DNA from: Archangium minus
GTDB lineage: Bacteria; Myxococcota; Myxococcia; Myxococcales; Myxococcaceae
Length of the DNA stretch: 64,000 nt
NCBI RefSeq assembly: GCF_044360475.1
Contig: NZ_CP043494.1
Location: 5,394,001 to 5,458,000, forward strand
Direction: 5' to 3'
The notes beneath the pieces were generated by a model that did no database searches, was not told the origin of the DNA, and worked only from the letters and a program-made list of their open reading frames with translations. Both the position numbers and the translations under genes were made by a program. Positions 62,401-64,000 of this stretch are shown here, piece after piece; within the stretch, counting starts at the first letter, position 1; every line of letters begins with the position of its first letter.

Positions 62401-63466
62401 GTTCGGAGGCGAGGCGGCGGACCCGAGGTGGCTGAGGGAGGTGCTGCGGCGGAGCCATGGCGTGAGGCTGTTGAACCTGTACGGGCCCACCGAGAACACG
62501 ACGAACACGACCTGGTACGAGGTGAATGAGGTGCCCGAGGGGGCGACGTCGGTGCCCATCGGCAGGCCGGTGTCCAACACGGAGGTGTACGTGCTGGACG
62601 AGCGGATGCAACTGGTGCCCGTGGGCCTGACCGGGGAGCTGTACGTGGGGGGAGACGGCCTGGCGCTCGGGTACCTGAACCGGCCGGAGCTCACGGCGGA
62701 GAAGTTCGTCGCCCACCCGTTCAGCACGGAGCCCGCGGCTCGGCTGTACCGGACGGGAGACCTGGTGAAGTACCTGCCGGACGGGAACCTCGAGTTCCTG
62801 GGACGGCGGGACACCCAGGTGAAGGTGCGCGGCTTCCGCATCGAGCTGGGTGAAATCGAGGTTGCGCTGGCAAAGCACCCGAGCGTGCGTGAGGCGGTGG
62901 TCGCGGTAAGAGACGACGGACCCAGCGGCGGGTGGCTGGTGGCCTACGTGGTGCCACGAGAGGGACAGGAGGTGGAGACAGCGGCGCTGCGCTCCTTCCT
63001 CAAGGATTCGTTGCCTGAGCACCTGGTGCCCTCGGCCTTCGTGACGCTGAAGGCTCTGCCGCTCACGCCCAACGGCAAGGTGGACCGCAAGGCCCTGCCC
63101 GCACCGGACATGCTGCGGACGGGGCGGGACTACGTCTCTCCGGAGTCCGGCCTCGAGCAGTCGCTCGCGGCCATCTGGGCCGAGGTGCTCCGGCTGGATC
63201 GCGTGGGCGCGGGAGACAACTTCTTCGACCTGGGAGGCAACTCGCTGCTGCTGCAAGCGGTGCACGTGAAGGTCGAGGCACTGGTGGGCCGCGAGGTTCC
63301 CATGGTTGAGCTGTTCCAATTCTCCACCGTTCGTGCGCTGGCCGCGTACCTGTCGGGGGCCTCCGGGTCGGTGAGCGTCGAGGACTCCTCTGCCGCGGGA
63401 GGCAACCGGCGCGAGGGAATGCGCCGGCTCGCACAGCATCGGCGCGGACGTCCGGGCTCGAACTGA
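47411..63466 (+). CDS. Five-module nonribosomal peptide synthetase (C-A-T)x5
   Basis: ATG 47411 gives 5351 residues. Module layout (residues): C1 45-480, A1 505-1000, T1 about 1042; C2 1109-1540, A2 1565-2045, T2 2101; C3 2168-2600, A3 2617-3114, T3 3160; C4 3226-3660, A4 3687-4170, T4 4217; C5 4284-4715, A5 4744-5227, T5 5275. C active sites are HHIVSDM, HHIVGDG, HHIACDV, HHIVSDG and HHIVSDG. All T domains have LGG(H/N)SLL. There is no epimerase, methyltransferase or thioesterase. My hand-read specificity codes are A1 and A2 DAFFLGGTFK (Val/Ile-like), A3 DVQFIAQVAK (Pro-like), A4 DALFVGGTFK (aliphatic?) and A5 DALVMGLTNK (unknown). The chain passes to the PKS encoded 12 bases downstream. Confidence 0.95.
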   Translation: MNVRDVQLPSEGTPLPPSETTEPKPAGKPGRKPPPLASVPRSQALPLSFAQQRLWFIDQLAPGSHTYNVPFFARLKGPLDVSVLERSLAELVRRHESLRTTFTLVNGQPVQRIAPEHEFVLPVERLEGVAEGEREEVLRRLAEEEARRPFDLEKGPMLRARLLRVAEDDHVLLLSKHHIVSDMWSLSQLERELSALYQSYVRGEEPSLPALSVQYADYATWQREWLKGEVLETQLAWWKQQLAGAPPVLELPTDRPRPLVQSARGAARRVMLSPVLSGAVKELSRKEAVTPFMTLLAGFHALLARYSGQTDIVVGSPISGRNRREVEGLIGFFANTLALRVDGSGDVCFRELLGRVRKTCLGAYAHQDLPFEQLVDALQPVRDLSRSPLFQVFFVQQGSVPCAALELPGVSASELVVESGVSRFDLTLFVRETPEGWLCIWEYSTDLYDEATVERMAAHYVRLLEGAIARPEQRVSALPLLSEEERWRVLVEWNQTRTEYPREASVHELFEEQVACRPGAVAVEYEGRRLTYAELNWRANQVARHLKKLGVTVGTRVGLCAGRSVELVVATLGILKAGGAYVPLDPTYPAERLAFMVEDTAVPVVLVQPELVSKLPPVSAQVVELTEASFASESGENLSQRVAPEAMAYVMYTSGSTGKPKGVCIPHRGIVRLVRNTEYIQVTAEDRVAQMSNTAFDASTFELWGALLNGGRLVGVPKEVALSPRALAAFVREQQVSVMFVTTALFNQVAAECPDAFRTAKYVLFGGEAADPRWVKEVLEKGAPEHLVNGYGPTEVTTFTCCYGMQEPGQVGHSVPIGRPVSNTEVYVLDERMQPVPVGVVGELYVGGDGLALGYLNRPELTAEKFVAHPFSTEPEARLYRTGDLVRYRPDGNLEYMGRRDEQVKVRGFRIELGEVEAALSKHPGVGEVVVTARDEGPGGKRLVAYVVPREGQEVDAGALRALLKQTLPEHMVPSAFVWLEALPLTPNGKVDRKALPAPEAEAPTREGYVAPRTELEQRIADIWATLLKQQRVGAHDNFFELGGHSLLATQVATRLREALQRELPVRVLFEAPTVAELAQRLESAAGGSQGVQPPPLVPMPKDGELPLSFAQQRLWFIEQFAPGGFAYNLPFVTRLKGQLDVAALERSLAELMRRHEALRTTFTQVDGQPVQRVAAELTLTLPVERLEELPQEARSGAVQRRVEEEFRRGFNLEKGPLVRVLLLRVTAEEHVLVLVMHHIVGDGWSLGVLVRELSALYEAFSTGVEPALAALPVQYGDYARWQREWLKGEVLETQLSWWKQRLAGAPPALELPTDRPRPPVQTFRGATLAVRLPAALSGAIRELNRREGVTPFMTFLAAYQALLARYSGQTDIVVGSPIAGRTQRELEGLIGFFVNTLALRVDAPANTSFRELLVRTREACLGAYAHQDMPFEQLVNALHPVRDLSRPALFQVMFALQESSPALSLSGVSSEEVAFEPGLAKFELTLFVREGAEGWVSQWEYNTDLFDGATVERMAAHYVRLLEGALARPEQRLSELPLLSEEERRRVLVEWNQTRTEYPREASVHELFEEQVACRPGAVAVEYEGRRLTYAELNWRANQVARHLKRLGVTVGTRVGLCAGRSVELVVATLGILKAGGAYVPLDPTYPAERLAFMVEDTAVPVVLVQPELMSKLPPVSAQVVELTEASCASESGENLSQRVAPEAMAYVMYTSGSTGKPKGVCIPHRGIVRTVRNTNHVRFTEQDRVAQMSNTAFDASTFELWGALLNGATLLGVPKEVALSPRALAAFVREQQVSVMFVTTALFNQVAAECPDAFRTAKYVLFGGEAADPRWVKEVLEKGAPEHLVNGYGPTEVTTFTCCYGMQEPGQVGHSVPIGRPVSNTEVYVLDERMQPVPVGVVGELYAGGDGLALGYLNRPELTAEKFVAHPFSTEPEARLYRTGDLVRYRPDGNLEYMGRRDEQVKVRGFRIELGEVEAALSKHPGVGEVVVTARDEGPGGKRLVAYVVPREGQEVDAGALRALLKQTLPEHMVPSAFVWLEALPLTPNGKVDRKALPAPEAEAPTREGYVAPRTELEQRIADIWAPLLKQQRVGAHDNFFELGGHSLLATQVATRLREALQRELPVRVLFEAPTVAELAARLESMPGGQQGRQLAPLVPVPREGGLPLSFAQQRLWFIEQLEPGGFTYNVPYAVRLKGQLDVSALDRSLREIVRRHESLRTTFVQVDGRPVQRIASEQRLTLRVERLEGQSSDAVRLRVEQEARRPFELETGPLVRAVLLRAAADEHVLVLVMHHIACDVWSLDLLLRELETLYRAFSSGTEPALLPLPVQYADYATWQREWLKGEVLEEQLSWWKQQLAGAPPVLELPTDRPRPAVQTFRGTYLAMPLPPALSAAVKKLSHEEGVTQFMAFLAAYQALLARYSGQADIVVGSPISGRNRREVEGLIGFFLNTLALRVDVSDDVSFRVLLRRVRESCLGAYAHQDLPFEQLVDALQPVRDLSRSPLFQVMFVYQTALTAMALPGVSVDEFAFQPGMAKFDLTLFVRETPNGLVSLWEYNTDLYDEATVERMAAHYVRLLEGAVSNPEQRVSALPLMGEEERRRVVVEFNDTAVLHAPARGVHELFEAWADRTPEAVAVSFGEERLTYGELNRKANRLAHHLRTLGVGPDVPVGLCVKRSLELAVGVLGVLKAGGAYVPLDPAYPAERLALMLNASRAPVLLTQQALKDTLPASEARRLYLDADEGAWAGSSEANPESVSGPEVLAYVIYTSGSTGVPKGVAMHHRPLLNLMRWQVERSKAKKTLQFSALSFDVSFQELFSTWGAGGELVLIPEELRLEARALLERMESSGVERLFLPFVALQNLAEVADREGLAPSRLKEIITAGEQLRVTPALRRLMKKLGGVLENQYGPTETHVATAYRLEGSPENWPELPSIGKPIANTSVHLLDGNGEPVPVGVPGELHIGGAAVARGYLHRPELTQEKFVPDVLGVAPGRRLYRTGDYARYQADGNLEFLGRRDAQVKVRGFRIELAEVEAALARHPTVKDVAVVAREVSADGKRLVAYVVGQDGQAPAAGELKRFLKERLPEYMVPQFFVSLESFPLTPSGKVDRKSLPTPDVEIAREEFVAPRTELEQRVADLWASLLGQGRVGAHDNFFELGGHSLLAMQVTSRLREELRVELPVRVLFESPTVAELAQRLESMPGGKQELRPPPLVPMPRDGALPLSFAQQRLWFLDRFDSRSSLYNLALVLHLEGVLDVCALERSFRVLVQRHEALRTTFQQGEQGVFQVISPTVELPLTVVDLRELPEANREEEARRLFNEEVLRPFDLKVGPLLRVTLLRLGEAEHVLVLAMHHIVSDGWSMGVLARELKALYEAFLAGKESPLEALPIQYADYATWQREWLDGEVLRSRLSWWRQQLEGATPVLELPTDRPRPPVLRYRGALHYLTLPLALAEGLRKLSHQEGVTLFMTLLAGFQALLHRYSGQDDICVGSPIAGRNHAEVEGLIGFFVNMLVMRARVRGDAPFRELLRQVKETALGAYAHQELPFEKLVEELKPARDTRRTPLFQVAFALQNTPSPELALPGIVSRSLSLAGQTSRFDLTLSLRETAAGLEGVVEYNTDLFEASTIDRMFGHLRMLLEGVVANPGCRIGELPLLSEEERRRVLVEWNQTRTEYPRDASVHALFEEQVERRPGAVAMESEGARLTYAELNRRANQVAWSLRRLGVAVGTPVGLCAGRSLEMVVATLGILKAGGAYVPLDASYPVERLAFMLEDTAVPVVLVQPELASKLPPTKAKVVELSEEVFAHERGENLAEPVGAESLAYVMYTSGSTGRPKGVCIPHRAIVRLVRDTQFLQVTAEDRFTLMSNTSFDAATLELWGALLNGATLVRVPREVVLSPRTLAAFLREQQASHMFVTTALFNRVAAECPDAFQTMKYVVFGGEAADPRWVREVLEKGAPEHLVNGYGPTENTTFSTTYEVKAVPEGATSVPIGRPISNSEAYVLDAWMQPVPVGVAGELYVGGDGLALEYLNRPELTAEKFVAHPFSQKPGAKLYKTGDVAKYLPDGNLEYLGRRDAQVKVRGFRIELGEIEAALAKHPGVGEVVVTVRDEELGGKRLVAYVVPRQEVVAGALRAFLKQSLPEQMVPSAFVLLESLPLTPNGKVDREALPAPEAIGEAREAYVAPRTELEQVVAGLWASLLKQPRVGAREHFFELGGHSLLAMQAVLRLREMLRVDLPVRVLFEAPTVAELAVRLEALLGERPVFQTPPLVPVPREGPLPLSFAQQRLWFMDRLSPDSPLYNIYMALRLDGALDVTVLERCFTELVRRHEPLRTTFQQGQGGAVQVIAPPTPLSLTTVDLRAVPEGTREEELRRLTTEESLRPFNLTLGPLLRVTLLRLGEAEHVLVLVLHHIVSDGWSMGVLVRELKALYEAFLAGKQSPLEALPIQYADYATWQREWLDGEVLSTQLAWWRAQLEGAPTALELPTDRPRPAVKTYRGAVQRVHLPLALTEGLRKLSHQEGVTLFMTLLAGFQALLHRYSGQDDICVGSPIAGRDHAEVEGLIGFFVNMLVLRARVKGEAPFRELLRQVKETALGAYAHQEVPFEKLVEELKPERDTRRTPLFQVLFVLQNAPLEELTLPGLMLQPLSVEGQTARYELTLSLQETDAGLEGGIEYNTDLFDAETVARMMAHYTRLLEGAVARPEQPVAVLPLLTEEERRQVLVEWNQTWTEYPRASIHSLFEEQVALRPEAVAAEYEARRLTYAELNRRANQVARSLRRLGVGKGTLVGLCSGRSLELVVAMLGILKAGGAYVPLDPSYPQERLAFMLEDTAVPVVLVRPELASKLPPTKAKVVELSEEAFAHERGENLEEPVGAESLAYVMYTSGSTGKPKGVCIPHRGVVRLVRDTCVLQVTAEDRFTQMSNTSFDASNLELWGALLNGATVVVVPKEVALSPKALASFLREKQVSVVVLTTALFNQVAAECPDAFQTVPSVMFGGEAADPRWLREVLRRSHGVRLLNLYGPTENTTNTTWYEVNEVPEGATSVPIGRPVSNTEVYVLDERMQLVPVGLTGELYVGGDGLALGYLNRPELTAEKFVAHPFSTEPAARLYRTGDLVKYLPDGNLEFLGRRDTQVKVRGFRIELGEIEVALAKHPSVREAVVAVRDDGPSGGWLVAYVVPREGQEVETAALRSFLKDSLPEHLVPSAFVTLKALPLTPNGKVDRKALPAPDMLRTGRDYVSPESGLEQSLAAIWAEVLRLDRVGAGDNFFDLGGNSLLLQAVHVKVEALVGREVPMVELFQFSTVRALAAYLSGASGSVSVEDSSAAGGNRREGMRRLAQHRRGRPGSN
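48856..50647 (+). repeat. Module 1 A-T duplication (copy a)
   Basis: About 1.79 kb covering the end of C1, A1 and T1 is nearly identical at DNA level to 52033-53824 (module 2), with a constant offset of 3177 bases. Differences cluster in two short patches (about 49420-49475 and 49540-49560); elsewhere only scattered single changes are seen. The pattern indicates recent duplication or gene conversion. Confidence 0.9.
52033..53824 (+). repeat. Module 2 A-T duplication (copy b)
   Basis: This is the partner of the 48856-50647 segment. The C domains on either side (C1/C2 and C2/C3) are clearly more divergent, so the shared block is A-T and not a whole C-A-T module. Both copies keep the same ten specificity residues. 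Confidence 0.9.
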
Positions 63467-63478
63467 GGAGCAACGAGC

Positions 63479-64000
63479 ATGGCTGACCAGCACGACCCCT
63501 CGTCGCAAGACCCGTCCATGGAGATGGCACTCGCCATCGTGGGCCTCTCCGTGCGTGTTCCCGGCGCGCGAGATGCCCGGCAGTTCTGGAGCAACCTCGC
63601 CACGGGCGTGGAGTCGATCACCTTCCTGCCCGCGTCCGAAGGGCAGGTGGCCGCGGCGGGCGTGCTTGACGACGCCGAGTGCTTTGATGCCGCCTTCTTC
63701 GGCTACGCGCCGAGCGAGGCCGAGCAGATGGATCCCCAGCACCGGCTCTTCCTCGAGTGCTCGTGGTCCGCGCTCGAGTCGGCTGGGTATGCGCCTCGGG
63801 GCAAGCCGATGCGTGCGGGCGTCTACGCGGGAGCCTCCTTCAGCACCTACCTACTCTCGAGCGTGCTGCCGGACGCGCAACGGAGCGGGAGGAGCCTGGC
63901 CGATAGCCTCTTCGGGTGCAGCGGGAACTTCCTCGCGACGCGGGTCGCCTACGAGCTGGATCTCACGGGTCCCAGCCTGACCGTGCAGACCGCCTGCTCG
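63479..64000 (+). CDS. Polyketide synthase, ketosynthase domain (3' end outside window)
   Basis: ATG 63479 with SD GAGGAG (63466-63471) begins MADQHDPSSQDPSMEMALAI and leads straight into a KS domain: AIVGLSVRVPGARDARQFW, the typical MDPQHRLFLE, and LTVQTACS with the active-site Cys at the very edge of the window. The gene follows the NRPS stop by 12 bases, so the line continues from peptide to polyketide extension. The N-terminal Asp/Ser/Gln-rich stretch may be a short docking region for the NRPS. Later domains, and any releasing thioesterase, lie beyond position 64000. Confidence 0.95.
   Translation, partial: MADQHDPSSQDPSMEMALAIVGLSVRVPGARDARQFWSNLATGVESITFLPASEGQVAAAGVLDDAECFDAAFFGYAPSEAEQMDPQHRLFLECSWSALESAGYAPRGKPMRAGVYAGASFSTYLLSSVLPDAQRSGRSLADSLFGCSGNFLATRVAYELDLTGPSLTVQTACS

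Overview
The window looks like chromosomal DNA from a fruiting myxobacterium, most likely suborder Cystobacterineae (Archangium/Cystobacter/Hyalangium-like). The evidence is high GC with strong third-position G/C bias, two proteins ending in MYXO-CTERM-type tails (Gly-Cys, one hydrophobic helix, Arg cluster), many Ser/Thr kinases and two-component proteins, a DUF4388 response regulator, and remnants of the myxobacterial 'VVRLDTG' lipoprotein (SitA-like) family. The genus is an inference.

Left part (1-12.5 kb): the 3' end of a histidine kinase, a FecR-domain membrane protein, then four tightly packed envelope genes (propeller protein, Ig-like protein, 1195-residue beta-barrel, 1060-residue Ig-like protein). 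These four are preceded by what I read as a cyclic-di-GMP-I (GEMM-I) riboswitch at about 1899-2026. Middle part (12.5-35 kb): ordinary signalling and housekeeping genes. They include a DUF4388 response regulator with 22-residue repeats, a probable c-di-GMP-binding MshEN protein, a PEGA pseudokinase, an HtrA protease, a receiver-ATPase protein with a degenerate H-box, an arginase-family enzyme, a P450, DusA, an active Ser/Thr kinase fused to SurA-like and AgmX-like regions, YacG, a CpsB-type PHP phosphatase, a flippase-like membrane protein, a ribbon-helix-helix regulator with a nearby palindrome, a PAS histidine kinase, and a CAU-anticodon tRNA with its own promoter and terminator. Two or three copies of a CCCTCTCCC-type palindromic repeat lie between genes.

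Right part (35-64 kb) is accessory. A decayed lipoprotein-toxin locus with an intact small immunity-like gene is followed by a natural-product cluster built around a divergent promoter at about 45.4 kb. Leftward runs a compact operon: split transketolase (two subunits), a LysW-type amino-group carrier protein (AmCP), LysX-like ligase, LysY-like reductase, an HK97-fold shell protein that I interpret as a family 3 (natural-product) encapsulin, a sulfotransferase, an atypical SDR, a LysZ-like kinase and a LysK-like hydrolase. Rightward run an acyl-AMP ligase, a 5351-residue NRPS with five C-A-T modules and no thioesterase, and the start of a PKS.

Reading the operon as a pathway: glutamate is attached to AmCP, phosphorylated, reduced to a semialdehyde and extended by a two-carbon unit by transketolase. 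It is then aminated (that enzyme is not in the window), sulfated and released. This is the logic known for diaminodihydroxyheptanoate and for aziridine/azabicyclo[3.1.0]hexane building blocks (vazabitide, ficellomycin, azinomycin). The unusual point is that the shell gene sits inside that operon, which suggests that a reactive, alkylating intermediate is made or held inside a protein nanocompartment before the NRPS/PKS uses it.
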